The notes under the pieces were generated by a model. The model was not told the origin of the DNA. It was given only the letters and a program-made list of their open reading frames with translations, and searched no databases. Source: an uncultured Bacteroidaceae bacterium (GTDB lineage: Bacteria > Bacteroidota > Bacteroidia > Bacteroidales > Bacteroidaceae). From it: DNA of 64,000 nt. The position numbers and the translations under genes were made by a program. The number at the start of each line of letters is the position of its first letter. Positions within the stretch are counted from its first letter, which is position 1. This document shows positions 44,482 to 53,096 of this stretch, piece by piece. The stretch covers positions 5,054-69,053 of the forward strand of contig CAKQRW010000007.1 in NCBI GenBank assembly GCA_934271655.1, written 5' to 3'.

Positions 44482-45045
44482 TTAATTATGCACCTTGTCG
44501 GCGTTTTTCTTCACAAAATCTTTCCAAGAGCTTATTTTGTGCTCTGCTCTTGGCACTCCCATCTGTATGAAGTGGCAGTATGCGGCGCCAAGGGCGTCTG
44601 TAGCGTCAAACTGCACATTCATGTCTTCGGCTGGTATCTTCAGCATCCTTTGCATCATGCCTGCCACTTGCTCTTTCGACGCGGAGCCGTTTCCGGTGAT
44701 GGCCACCTTGATCTTTCGCGGTTCATATTCTGTGATGGGGATGTCTCTCATTATAGCTGCTGTTATGGCGACACCCTGGGCTCGTCCCAACTTCAGCATG
44801 GACTGCACGTTCTTTCCGAAGAATGGGGCCTCGATGGCCATCTCGTCGGGCTTGTATGAGTCGATGATGCCTGTGATGCGCTCAAATATCCTGCCCAATC
44901 TCAGGTAGTGGCTCTCATATTTCTTCAGTTCTATGACACCCATGGCGAGCAGTTCGGCCTTGTTGCCTCTCACGCGCAGCACTCCGTATCCCATGACATT
45001 GGTGCCTGGGTCTACGCCAAGTATAATCTTTTCTGGTTGGTTCAT
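44482..45045 (-). CDS. ruvC: Holliday-junction resolvase RuvC
   Basis: 187 residues, dimeric endonuclease that resolves four-way junctions with RuvAB. First catalytic Asp12 in ILGVDPGTNVMGYG, then Glu in AIEAPFFG and the acidic cluster around DATDALGAAYCH near the C-terminus. It lies downstream of the DUF4286-like gene on the same strand; ruvA and ruvB are not in the window. Confidence 0.95.
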   Translation of the reverse strand: MNQPEKIILGVDPGTNVMGYGVLRVRGNKAELLAMGVIELKKYESHYLRLGRIFERITGIIDSYKPDEMAIEAPFFGKNVQSMLKLGRAQGVAITAAIMRDIPITEYEPRKIKVAITGNGSASKEQVAGMMQRMLKIPAEDMNVQFDATDALGAAYCHFIQMGVPRAEHKISSWKDFVKKNADKVHN

Positions 45046-45356
45046 GTCTCCTGTCGTTTTAGGAAGGTTCTATAGATGGGCCATGGCAGATAGCATGGCT
45101 GCTTTGCTGGCAAGTCAGTCGATAGGACGGGGCAATGCGGGCATTGCGACTTGATAGACTGTTAAACAGAGTTCCCCGCAAGGCAACAAAATGCCACAGC
45201 ATAACCTGCAACCGTCCAATCAGTTGCGGTTGTGATTTGATTATTTGCGGCTATAATTTATGTGGTCTGTCTTTATTGTCATGCAGTTGTCATTGAGTGC
45301 CGTTGCAGACACTGGCTCTCTTGTGCTGCCATGGTGCCTCCGCCGTCTCCGAGAAA
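45046..45356. other. Intergenic region without recognised features
   Basis: 311 bases between the DUF4286-like gene and ruvC. I see only a short partial direct repeat (TTGCGGTTGTGATTTG / TTGCGGCTATAATTT, about 45223-45260) and no convincing promoter or terminator. Confidence 0.5.
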
Positions 45357-45662
45357 CTATTCAATCACTTCCAGCATAGTGGGGAATCCCACCACGTTGT
45401 TGTTGAACATCTTCAGCAGCTCCTCGTTCATCCTTACGGCTGTGGCAGCATACCACTGGTGGAGCTGTGCCATGCTTTCCACCTCAAACTGCACTGAAAA
45501 GCACTCTGACTCATCGTCATGGTGCGAAAGCACACGGCTCATCCTGGCATTTTTCATCACGCCCGACTTTGTCGCTTCGGGGATGTATTTCTCGTGGAGG
45601 TAAACTACAAGATTCTGCGCGTCGGCTGTGCCGACCTGAAATGTGGTGTTGTATATGAACAT
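45357..45662 (-). CDS. Small conserved protein (DUF4286-like)
   Basis: 101 residues from MFIYNTTFQV. The pattern (FIYNTTFQVG, then YLHEKYIPEATKSGVM, HDDESECFSVQFEVES, MNEELLKMFNNNVVGFPTMLEVIE) matches the DUF4286 ferredoxin-like family that I recall beside ruvC in Bacteroidota. A longer frame to 45779 is spurious because it runs through the tRNA gene. Function unknown. Confidence 0.82.
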   Translation of the reverse strand: MFIYNTTFQVGTADAQNLVVYLHEKYIPEATKSGVMKNARMSRVLSHHDDESECFSVQFEVESMAQLHQWYAATAVRMNEELLKMFNNNVVGFPTMLEVIE

Positions 45663-45747
45663 GGGGATGACGTCCGATAATTTTGTGAGTGATACTGTGG
45701 AAAGAAAAAAGCGCAGACGTAAAAAAACAACAGCCTTTGACCGTCTG

Positions 45748-45820
<73 letters not shown>

Positions 45821-45974
45821 AACGTCAAAGACCGTGAAACTGGTGCTTTTTGTTAAAACCGATGCAAAGGTAGCACTTTTTTTTGATTCGGAGTCATTCT
45901 GTAGGTAAATATTTCTTAAATTTGCATTATATTTCTCTGAAAAACGTAACCACATTAAATATATCACGAAAAAA

Positions 45975-46967
45975 ATGACAAAACAGACATCCAGGAAGGG
46001 AAAAACCACCAGCGGAAAATCAAAGAAAAGCATCATTGTCAAGTGTATTGCCATAGTGGTGGCTGCCATAGGGCTCAACTATGTGTGGCCACGCTTGTCG
46101 GGTGAAGACTCTCTGCCGTCGGAGGTGGTGGAAGGAGCCGCATCGAAGCAAAGCCAGGAGCGCAATGCGGCCTATGCTGCCGAAGATGCAAGGAAGGCGA
46201 GGGAGGCTGAAGAGGCCAAGCTGAATGACACGGACGCGCCTGACGACGGAGTGTCGCGCAAGGTCTATGAGAATCTGGAGCAGCCTGCCGAAATCAACGA
46301 CCGCAGCGAGGTGCTTCTCTTCAAGCGGCAGTATATCATATCTTATAATATAGAGAGGCTCTGCCCAACCTATGTGTGCTGGGAACTCACGCCTGAGCGT
46401 GTCAACGGCACAGCGGAGCGCACCGACAATTTCATGCCCGATCCTGCCGTGTCTGAAAAGCTGCGTGTGGTGACTGGAGACTATGCAAACTCTGGCTATG
46501 ACCGCGGGCACATGTGTCCGGCCGCTGACAATAAAAACACCGAGGATGCCATGATGGAGTCTTTCTTCATGACCAATATCTGTCCGCAGACGCATTCGCT
46601 CAATGCGGGGGGCTGGAAGGAGCTTGAGGAGTTCTGCCGCTCATGGGTGAGAGACTATAATGCTCCTCTATATATATGCTGCGGCCCCATCTTTGACAAG
46701 AAGCGTCCTAAGACTATAGGCAAGCGCAAAGGATTCAAGGTGGCCGTGCCAGACAGGTTCTATAAGGTCATTCTCTATGTGGGAAGGCAGACGCAGGCCA
46801 TTGGCTTCATATATCCCAACCAAAAGTGCGATGGCGACATGCGCGACTATGCCGTCTCCGTCGATGATGTGGAGAAGGTCACAGGACTAGACTTCTTCTA
46901 CCAGCTTGACGACAAGACGGAGAAGGCTGTGGAGAGCAAGTGCAACCCGGCGTCATGGGGATTGTGA
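45975..46967 (+). CDS. Membrane-anchored DNA/RNA non-specific endonuclease (NUC1 family)
   Basis: 330 residues: short basic N-terminus, one membrane segment (about 20-37), a charged Ala-rich linker (70-85), then a beta-beta-alpha metal nuclease domain with DRGHMCPA (176-183) as the catalytic motif and downstream N of MTNICPQTHSLNAGGW. Expected in the periplasm, degrading nucleic acid for nutrient or defence; which of these is not determinable. A -7-like TAAATTTGC lies at 45917-45925. It stands alone and is followed by a highly structured intergenic region. Confidence 0.92.
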   Translation: MTKQTSRKGKTTSGKSKKSIIVKCIAIVVAAIGLNYVWPRLSGEDSLPSEVVEGAASKQSQERNAAYAAEDARKAREAEEAKLNDTDAPDDGVSRKVYENLEQPAEINDRSEVLLFKRQYIISYNIERLCPTYVCWELTPERVNGTAERTDNFMPDPAVSEKLRVVTGDYANSGYDRGHMCPAADNKNTEDAMMESFFMTNICPQTHSLNAGGWKELEEFCRSWVRDYNAPLYICCGPIFDKKRPKTIGKRKGFKVAVPDRFYKVILYVGRQTQAIGFIYPNQKCDGDMRDYAVSVDDVEKVTGLDFFYQLDDKTEKAVESKCNPASWGL

Positions 46968-46992
46968 TGATGCCAACGGCTTTATTTGCCTT

Positions 46993-47038
46993 TTGTCCGT
47001 GATGGGCTGCTCGGGAAAGCAGCCTATGGCACGGACAA
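46993..47038. repeat. Nested hairpin 1
   Basis: Outer stem TTGTCCGTG (46993-47001) with CACGGACAA (47030-47038). Inner stem GGCTGCT (47005-47011) with AGCAGCC (47018-47024), loop of 6. No T-run follows on either strand, so it is not a standard terminator. Confidence 0.85.
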
Positions 47039-47070
47039 GCAGGGTAGTAGTCCAAAGTCTTACGGAAAGG

Positions 47071-47132
47071 ACAGCGGACGCAAGTTAGACTCTTGCTGCA
47101 GAATAGCAAGATAGTAGTCTAAAGTCCGCTGT
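47071..47132. repeat. Nested hairpin 2 (three stacked stems)
   Basis: ACAGCGGAC (47071-47079) pairs with GTCCGCTGT (47124-47132), TTAGACT (47085-47091) with AGTCTAA (47116-47122), and CTTGCT (47092-47097) with AGCAAG (47105-47110); loop of 7. All three stems are perfect and co-axial with small bulges. Confidence 0.87.
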
Positions 47133-47146
47133 ATAGGCAAGGACTG

Positions 47147-47330
47147 GACTGACGGCCTTTTCTGATGAGGGCATAGCTTCGCCCTTCTCACATTGCGCTC
47201 ACATAGTCCAGACTGATGGCCTTTTCTGATGAGGGCATAGCCTCGCCCTTCTCACATTGCGCTCACATAGTCCAGACTGATGGTCTGTCCTGATGAGGGC
47301 ATAGCCTCGCCCTTCTTGATGAGGCAAGAG
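47147..47330. repeat. 64-bp tandem array upstream of pyrK
   Basis: Units start at 47147, 47211 and 47275 with GACTGATGGCC; the first two are full length and nearly identical, the third covers about 55 bases. Each holds AGGGC...GCCCT, a 5-bp stem with 8-base loop. Confidence 0.92.
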
Positions 47331-47391
47331 AAGATACAAGTAACGAAAAAGATAAACAACGAACATATAAGCAACAATATAAGTGTAGATA

Positions 47392-48168
47392 ATGAAGAAA
47401 TACATCAAAGATCTGAAAGTGGCGGCTGTAGAGTTCCCTCATGAACTTTATGTGCTGCTCAAGCTCACCGATTCGCAACCGCTGCCCGATGTGCGGCCTG
47501 GACAATTTGTGGAGGTGAAGGTGGAAGGCAGTCCAAGCACATTCTTGCGCCGTCCAATATCAATCAACTATGTTGACCGTCAGGCAAACCAACTCTGGCT
47601 GCTCATCAAGAAGGCTGGCGACGGGACACGTAAGCTTGCCACTCTCAGCCAGGGAGACACTCTTAATATAGTGTTCCCGCTGGGCAATGGCTTCTCTCCT
47701 GTGCAGAAGCATGGTGAGCGTGTGCTGCTCTCTGGCGGAGGAGTGGGAGTGGCTCCGCTGCTTGAATATGGCAAATACCTCAAGGAAAACGGAGCGGAGC
47801 CAGTGTTCCTTCTCGGAGCGCGCAGCGCAAGCGACCTTCTTGAGCTTGACATGTTCCGCGCCATCGCTCCTGTATATATCACCACAGAGGACGGAACTGA
47901 GGGGGAAAAGGGCTTTGTCACGCAGCACTCGCTGCTCGCGGAGCAGACTTTCGACCGCATCTCTGTCTGTGGACCTAAGCCTATGATGGTGAGTGTGGCT
48001 CGCTATGCGAAGAAGTCATCGACTCCGTGTGAGGTCTCTCTCGAAAATATGATGGCGTGCGGACTCGGAGCATGCCTGTGTTGTGTGGAGAAGACAGTGA
48101 AGGGCAATGTGTGCGTGTGCAAGGAAGGCCCTGTCTTTGACATCAATGACTTAACCTGGGACTTGTAG
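47392..48168 (+). CDS. pyrK: Dihydroorotate dehydrogenase electron-transfer subunit
   Basis: 258 residues with an FAD-binding barrel (RRPISINYVD), NAD-binding fold (LLSGGGVGVAPLLEYGKYL) and C-terminal [2Fe-2S] Cys cluster (MMACGLGACLCCVEKTVKG..CVC, about 217-243). It passes electrons from the class 1B PyrD to NAD+. PyrK and PyrD genes are normally adjacent; here 425 bases of repeats separate them. The last codons and TAG (48166-48168) share GGACTTGT with the 22-bp array that begins directly downstream. Confidence 0.94.
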   Translation: MKKYIKDLKVAAVEFPHELYVLLKLTDSQPLPDVRPGQFVEVKVEGSPSTFLRRPISINYVDRQANQLWLLIKKAGDGTRKLATLSQGDTLNIVFPLGNGFSPVQKHGERVLLSGGGVGVAPLLEYGKYLKENGAEPVFLLGARSASDLLELDMFRAIAPVYITTEDGTEGEKGFVTQHSLLAEQTFDRISVCGPKPMMVSVARYAKKSSTPCEVSLENMMACGLGACLCCVEKTVKGNVCVCKEGPVFDINDLTWDL

Positions 48169-48174
48169 CTCAGC

Positions 48175-48306
48175 CTATGGCTGGCGATTCGTTAGCCTAA
48201 GGATTGCAACATTTCATCCTATGGATTGCGACTTGTCATGCTATGGATCGCGACTTGTCATCCTATGGATTGCGACTTGTCATGCTATAGCTCGCAATAT
48301 CTAAAA
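48175..48306. repeat. 22-bp tandem array after pyrK
   Basis: Units start at 48175, 48197, 48219, 48241, 48263 and 48285, exactly 22 bp apart, consensus CTATGGATTGCGACTTGTCAT. The middle three differ at one or two bases; the outer ones have drifted. Confidence 0.93.
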
Positions 48307-48387
48307 CACAAGGGCTTGGTCATACATGCCTATTCTTGCTTACTTGCGTGTCGTGTACGACATATCTAAAACACAAGGGCTTGGTCA
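48297..48387. repeat. 26-bp perfect direct repeat
   Basis: ATATCTAAAACACAAGGGCT-TGGTCA is present at 48297-48322 and again at 48362-48387, 65 bases apart. Confidence 0.88.
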
Positions 48388-48593
48388 GACTGGTCACAGA
48401 CTGTTTAGCTTGATGTAACGGCATCTTAGCCTGATGATGTGAATGTATGGCCAGCGCGTGCATTGGCATGGAAATGAGTAAAGTCCAGGCTTATGGATAT
48501 AGCTATTCGGAATAACCAATGCAGGACTCTCAGACAATCAGTGCTTGGCATTGTTGTCTTGTGATAGCCTGCTTAATACATGAAAATAATATA

Positions 48594-49505
48594 ATGGCAG
48601 ATTTAACAACACATATAGGGGCTCTCACCATGAAGAACCCCGTCATGACAGCATCGGGAACTTTCGGCTATGGAGTCGAGTTTGCCGATTTTGTCAATTT
48701 GGAAGATATTGGCGGCATCATCGTCAAGGGAACAACCCTCAACCCGCGTGAGGGAAATGACTATCCGCGCATGGTGGAGACTGCAAGTGGCATGCTCAAC
48801 TGTGTAGGACTTCAGAATAAGGGCGTGGATTACTTCTGTGAGCACATATATCCGGAAATAAAGGGAATAGACACCAACATGATTGTCAATGTCAGCGGCT
48901 CATGTCCAGAGGACTATGCTGAGTGTGCCGCCAGAATCAATGCTCTTGATGGCATTCCTGCCATAGAGCTGAACATATCGTGCCCTAATGTAAAGCAGGG
49001 TGGCATGGCCTTTGGAGTGACAGCAGAGGGAGCCTCTGCTGTGGTAAAGGCTGTACGCAAGGCGTATGACAAGACTCTCATCGTGAAACTGTCGCCTAAT
49101 GTGACTTCAATAGCTGACATCGCCAAAACGGTGGAGGACGCTGGAGCTGACGCCGTGTCGCTTATCAATACGCTTATGGGTATGGTCATTGATATAGAGA
49201 AGCGCAAGCCCGTGCTGAGCATCGCCACAGGTGGCATGTCCGGACCAGCCGTCAAGCCTGTAGCCGTGCGCTGTGTGTGGCAGGTGGCCAAAGCTGTAAG
49301 CATTCCTGTCATAGGATTGGGCGGCATCATGAATGCTCACGACGCTATCGAGTTTATGCTCGCAGGAGCTTCCGCCGTGGAAATAGGCACGGCCAACTTC
49401 ATAGATCCTGCTGTGACTGTCAAGGTGGCAAATGGCATAAACGAGTGGCTCGATGCACACGGATGCAAGTCGGCAAAGGAAATCGTTGGACAACTTGAAG
49501 CATAG
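48594..49505 (+). CDS. pyrD: Dihydroorotate dehydrogenase, class 1B catalytic subunit
   Basis: 303 residues from MADLTTHIGA (48594), the normal family N-terminus, preceded by AAAATAATATA; a longer frame from 48519 adds 25 unlikely residues. FMN barrel enzyme oxidising dihydroorotate to orotate. The class 1 catalytic Cys is in ELNISCPNVKQGG; TASGTFGYG and the SLINTLMGM and GGIMNAHDAIEF FMN-binding stretches are in place. Works as a heterotetramer with PyrK encoded just upstream. A bidirectional terminator lies 250 bases downstream. Confidence 0.96.
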   Translation: MADLTTHIGALTMKNPVMTASGTFGYGVEFADFVNLEDIGGIIVKGTTLNPREGNDYPRMVETASGMLNCVGLQNKGVDYFCEHIYPEIKGIDTNMIVNVSGSCPEDYAECAARINALDGIPAIELNISCPNVKQGGMAFGVTAEGASAVVKAVRKAYDKTLIVKLSPNVTSIADIAKTVEDAGADAVSLINTLMGMVIDIEKRKPVLSIATGGMSGPAVKPVAVRCVWQVAKAVSIPVIGLGGIMNAHDAIEFMLAGASAVEIGTANFIDPAVTVKVANGINEWLDAHGCKSAKEIVGQLEA

Positions 49506-49850
49506 CATTCAGATGTCCGTGAAAACTGGTGCAATAAATTGATTCCGCTTTTTCCGAACCGCACAGTTGGATAAGTGCCTGTACAGACATCTTCATGCTG
49601 ATCATATGTCTTACTTTTTTCGAACTGTACAGTTGTGCTAAGTGCAGCATGGTACTCGGCGAGATTCCAGAGACAGAGAATACTGATGTCTTGCCGTGGT
49701 AAAGGCATGTGTGTGCTCAGTCCAACGACACAGCGTGAGCTTCTTATACAATAAATTAAAAAGGGAGCATGCCAAATTATTGGCATGCTCCCTTTTTGTA
49801 TCCTGAACGCCATAGGCCGGGAAAGGCCTTGCGCCTGTAGTGCGAGTTGT
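49506..49850. other. Intergenic region between convergent pyrD and nqrF
   Basis: 345 bases. A 31-base imperfect direct repeat (CTTTTTCCGAAC...ACAGTTGGATAAGTGC at 49548-49578 and a relative at 49614-49645) and a strong terminator (49758-49797). No gene seen. Confidence 0.65.
49758..49797. terminator. Bidirectional terminator between pyrD and nqrF
   Basis: Perfect 17-bp stem AAAAAGGGAGCATGCCA (49758-49774) with its complement (49781-49797), loop AATTAT. A-tract on the left and T-tract on the right make it usable from both sides. Confidence 0.93.
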
Positions 49851-51125
49851 TTATCCACCGAAGTTATCGAATGATATCATGTCGTCCTCAACACCGAGAG
49901 AGTGGAGAAGGTCGAGCACTGTCTTAGCCATCATTGGAGGTCCGCAGAGGTAGTACTCCACATCTTCTGGAGACTCGTGCTGCTTGAGGTATGTATCACC
50001 CATCACAGGAGCTACGAAGCCTGGAGTGTACTTGATGCCAGCTGCGTCTGCCTTTGGGTCTGGACGGTCAAGCGCAAGGTGGAAGTGGAAGTTGCTGTAG
50101 TCCTTCTCAAGCTGGAGGAAATCGTCAAGGAACGGAATCTCCTCAAGAGCGCGGGCACCGTAGAAATAGTGCATCTCGCGGTCACGGATGTTGAGTGTCT
50201 TGAGGCAGTGCATGATCTGCGCGCGGAGCGGAGCCATACCTGCGCCACCACCTACCCAAATCATCTCGCGGCCTGTGCCATACTTAGGATGGAACTCACC
50301 GTAAGGACCTGACATGAGCACCTTGTCGCCTGGCTTGAGCGAGAATATGTAAGATGACGCTATACCTGGGTTGACATCTATGAAGCCAGGACCCTGATCC
50401 TTTGGCTTGAAAGGTGGAGTGGCGATACGCACGTTGAGTGTGATGATGTCGCCCTCGTCTGGGTAGTTGGCCATAGAGTAAGCACGGATAGTTGGAGTGT
50501 CATTGACGCACTTCAGTCCGAAGAGTCCGAACTTCTTCCATGCTGGCAGGTAGGTGTCGCCGATAAGGCTCTTGTCGATATCCTTGTCATAGTCGATAGA
50601 GAATGCAGGAATCTTGATCTGTGCGTAAGATCCAGGCTCGAAGTCCATGTGCTCACCTGGAGGAAGAGCCACCTTGTACTCCTTGATGAAGGTTGCCACG
50701 TTGCGGTTGCCGATGACGGTGCACTCCCATTCCTTGACACCCATGACAGAGTCTGGCACCTTGATGTCGAGGTCGCCCTTGACCTTGCACTGGCAGCCAA
50801 GACGGTATCCTTCCTTAATCTGCTTGCGTGTGAAGTGGCCCTTCTCTGAGTCGAGAATCTCACCGCCGCCAGAGAGCACCTGGCACTTGCACTGTCCGCA
50901 AGAACCCTTTCCGCCGCAGGCTGAAGGGAGGTACACATCGTGTGCGGCGAGGGTGGAGAGCAGGCTTGAGCCCTGTTCCACTTCGAGCTTGTCCTTTCCG
51001 TTGATGGTAATTGTCACATTGCCACTTGGAGAGAGGAATTTCTTAGCAACGAGCAGTATGACCACAAGCACAAGCACTATGACCAGGAATACTGCGATGC
51101 TATAAATGATAAATTGTATATCCAT
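49851..51125 (-). CDS. nqrF: Na+-translocating NADH:quinone reductase subunit F
   Basis: 424 residues; NADH entry subunit. N-terminal membrane helix (about 8-28), ferredoxin-type [2Fe-2S] domain with Cys70, Cys76, Cys79 and Cys111, FAD-binding RAYSMANYP and a C-terminal NADH domain (WVGGGAGMAPLRAQIMH, YLCGPPMM). Last gene of the nqrABCDEF operon, 17 bases after nqrE. Confidence 0.97.
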   Translation of the reverse strand: MDIQFIIYSIAVFLVIVLVLVVILLVAKKFLSPSGNVTITINGKDKLEVEQGSSLLSTLAAHDVYLPSACGGKGSCGQCKCQVLSGGGEILDSEKGHFTRKQIKEGYRLGCQCKVKGDLDIKVPDSVMGVKEWECTVIGNRNVATFIKEYKVALPPGEHMDFEPGSYAQIKIPAFSIDYDKDIDKSLIGDTYLPAWKKFGLFGLKCVNDTPTIRAYSMANYPDEGDIITLNVRIATPPFKPKDQGPGFIDVNPGIASSYIFSLKPGDKVLMSGPYGEFHPKYGTGREMIWVGGGAGMAPLRAQIMHCLKTLNIRDREMHYFYGARALEEIPFLDDFLQLEKDYSNFHFHLALDRPDPKADAAGIKYTPGFVAPVMGDTYLKQHESPEDVEYYLCGPPMMAKTVLDLLHSLGVEDDMISFDNFGG

Positions 51126-51142
51126 TGTCTGTTCCTTTCTTA

Positions 51143-51769
51143 TTAGATTTTAAGACCAGAGAAGCACATGAATGCCATTGCCATGAGGCCTACGGTGATG
51201 AATGTGATGCCGAGACCCTGGAGAGGCTTGGGCACATCTGAGTATGCCATCTTCTCACGGATGGCAGCAAGGCCGACGATGGCCAGTGTCCAGCCGATAC
51301 CAGAGCCAAGGGCGTAGGCGATACAGTCGCTCACTCCGCCGATGTACTGTGTGCTGGATGGGTCCATGTTGATGCGCTGCTGCATGAAGAGTGATGCTCC
51401 CATGATGGCGCAGTTCACTGCGATAAGAGGGAGGAAGATGCCGAGCGCTGCGTAGAGTGATGGTGAGAAACGCTCCACAATCATCTCGACGAGCTGCACG
51501 ATGCCTGCGATGACCGCGATGAAGAGGATGAACGCGAGGAAGGTGAGGTCCACGCCCTCAGCCAGCGCACCTGCGGCAAGCACCTTGGTCTGGAGCAGAT
51601 AATCGACGGGCACGGTGATGAGCAACACGAATGTGACTGCTATTCCGAGTCCGAATGATGTCTTCACTGTCTTGGATACTGCGAGATATGAGCACATACC
51701 CAAGAAGAAAGCGAAAATCATGTTGTCCACGAAAATAGAGCGGACGAACAAACTAATGAAATGTTCCAT
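51143..51769 (-). CDS. nqrE: Na+-NQR subunit E
   Basis: 208-residue inner-membrane subunit with about six helices, homologous to NqrD and RnfA. The conserved Cys-bearing helix FFLGMCSYLAVSK and a second half-site near the MAFMCFSGLKI end are seen. The pair NqrD/NqrE binds an intramembrane Fe-S centre and forms part of the Na+ path. 37 bases after nqrD. Confidence 0.96.
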   Translation of the reverse strand: MEHFISLFVRSIFVDNMIFAFFLGMCSYLAVSKTVKTSFGLGIAVTFVLLITVPVDYLLQTKVLAAGALAEGVDLTFLAFILFIAVIAGIVQLVEMIVERFSPSLYAALGIFLPLIAVNCAIMGASLFMQQRINMDPSSTQYIGGVSDCIAYALGSGIGWTLAIVGLAAIREKMAYSDVPKPLQGLGITFITVGLMAMAFMCFSGLKI

Positions 51770-51806
51770 AATCTGTTTCTGTTTGTTTCTTTGTTGGGTT
51801 AATGCT

Positions 51807-52439
51807 TTACTTTAAGTCCTTGTTGACGATTCTGTGTACCCAGATGAAGCATGCAACGAGTATGAGCGCCATGGCTGGCATGGTCATCATGCCGTTGTTG
51901 ATGTAGAGGCCACCGTTGGTGATGTATGCGCCTTCTGGAATGACTGTGAAGCCGAGGATGGTGCCGAAGCCGAGGAGTTCGCGCACGAATCCAACCACCA
52001 CAAGCACAAAGGCGTAGCCGAGGCCGTTGCCTATGCCGTCGAGGAATGACTCCCATGGGCCGTTCTGCATGGCGAATGCCTCAAGGCGTCCCATGAGGAT
52101 ACAGTTGGTGATGATCAGTCCGACATAGACTGAGAGCTGCACGCTGACATCGTAAACGTAAGCCTTGAGGATGTTGCTCACGATGGTCACGAGGGCTGCC
52201 ACAACCACAAGCTGCACGATGATGCGGATGCGGTTAGGGATAGTCTTGCGGATTAATGAAATGATCACGTTGGAGAAGGCTGTGATGACTGTGACGGAAA
52301 GTCCCATCACGATGGCAGGCTTCAGCTGTGACGTTACGGCGAGAGCGGAGCAGATGCCGAGCACCTGGACTGCTACAGGGTTGTTAAGGTTAAGCGGACC
52401 CTTGAAGACTTCGCCATTCTCTTTTGAAAATAAACTCAT
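51807..52439 (-). CDS. nqrD: Na+-NQR subunit D
   Basis: 210 residues, about six membrane helices, paralogue of NqrE in inverted topology. Conserved stretches NNPVAVQVLGICSALAVT and GLIITNCILMGRLEAFAM carry the two cysteines expected for the intramembrane iron-sulfur centre. 14 bases after nqrC. Confidence 0.96.
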   Translation of the reverse strand: MSLFSKENGEVFKGPLNLNNPVAVQVLGICSALAVTSQLKPAIVMGLSVTVITAFSNVIISLIRKTIPNRIRIIVQLVVVAALVTIVSNILKAYVYDVSVQLSVYVGLIITNCILMGRLEAFAMQNGPWESFLDGIGNGLGYAFVLVVVGFVRELLGFGTILGFTVIPEGAYITNGGLYINNGMMTMPAMALILVACFIWVHRIVNKDLK

Positions 52440-52453
52440 ATTCTTTGTCCTCC

Positions 52454-53083
52454 TTATTTGTTCTTAAAAGATTCGATGGCGTCTTTCTTGCTGCTAAGAC
52501 CTTGCTGAATCATGTCGTTTACACCATTTGATGTGAGTGTGGCTCCTGTCACAGCGTCTACCACGTAGTCTTCTGTCGAGAGGCCTGCAGGCGCCTTGCC
52601 TGACTTGTACACTCCGAGAGCCACATTGTCGCCCTCGAAAATTTTCTTGCCTTGGAACTCGTCCTGGAACCACTGCTCTGTGATGCGTGCGCCGAGTCCG
52701 GCTGTCTCGCCCTCATGGTTGAAGTATGTTCCGTAGACTGTCTCGCCGTCCTTGTTGATAGAAATCCAGCCCCAGATAGGTCCCCAGAGTCCGGCTCCCT
52801 TCACCTTGATGACAAGCTTCTCCTCGCCGTCAACGTTGGCTGTGAGTGTCTCTGCGTTCTGATCCTGGTCGCCAAGCACCTTGGCATACTCTGACTCCAC
52901 GTCAGCGCAGTCGCGGATATTGAGCGATGCAAGCACCTGCTTCTTGGTGTCGAGGGCCACGTTCTTGTCCTGTGTTGGCTTGAGCGATGAAGCGACGAAA
53001 GCGAGGAGGAATGCGACGATGATGACCATCACGCTTGCATATATGATAGTATATGCGTTGCTGTTTGTATTCATTTTTGCCAT
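52454..53083 (-). CDS. nqrC: Na+-NQR subunit C
   Basis: 209 residues with one N-terminal membrane helix (about 13-33) and a periplasmic FMN-binding domain. The covalent FMN acceptor is Thr182 in DAVTGATLTS, a normal flavinylation motif, so it should be a target of ApbE from this window. 13 bases after nqrB. A second start at Met4 is possible. Confidence 0.96.
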   Translation of the reverse strand: MAKMNTNSNAYTIIYASVMVIIVAFLLAFVASSLKPTQDKNVALDTKKQVLASLNIRDCADVESEYAKVLGDQDQNAETLTANVDGEEKLVIKVKGAGLWGPIWGWISINKDGETVYGTYFNHEGETAGLGARITEQWFQDEFQGKKIFEGDNVALGVYKSGKAPAGLSTEDYVVDAVTGATLTSNGVNDMIQQGLSSKKDAIESFKNK

Positions 53084-53096
53084 GTCTTTGTCCTCC

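Larger units (their letters stand above)
46968..47391. other. Structured, repetitive non-coding region between the endonuclease gene and pyrK
   Basis: 424 bases with no gene. Two nested hairpins (46993-47038 and 47071-47132) are followed by a 64-bp tandem array (47147-47330) and an A-rich leader before pyrK. See separate entries. Confidence 0.75.
48169..48593. other. Repeat-filled gap between pyrK and pyrD
   Basis: 425 bases without a gene: a 22-bp array (48175-48300), a 26-bp direct repeat 65 bases apart (48297-48387), and a weaker TTAGC(C/T)TGATG pair (about 48399-48436). No clear pyrD promoter is visible. Confidence 0.75.

Noticed and set aside
48175..48306. 22-bp array considered as a CRISPR
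   Set aside because: Units are contiguous with no unique spacers, and no cas genes are present. The same applies to the other arrays.
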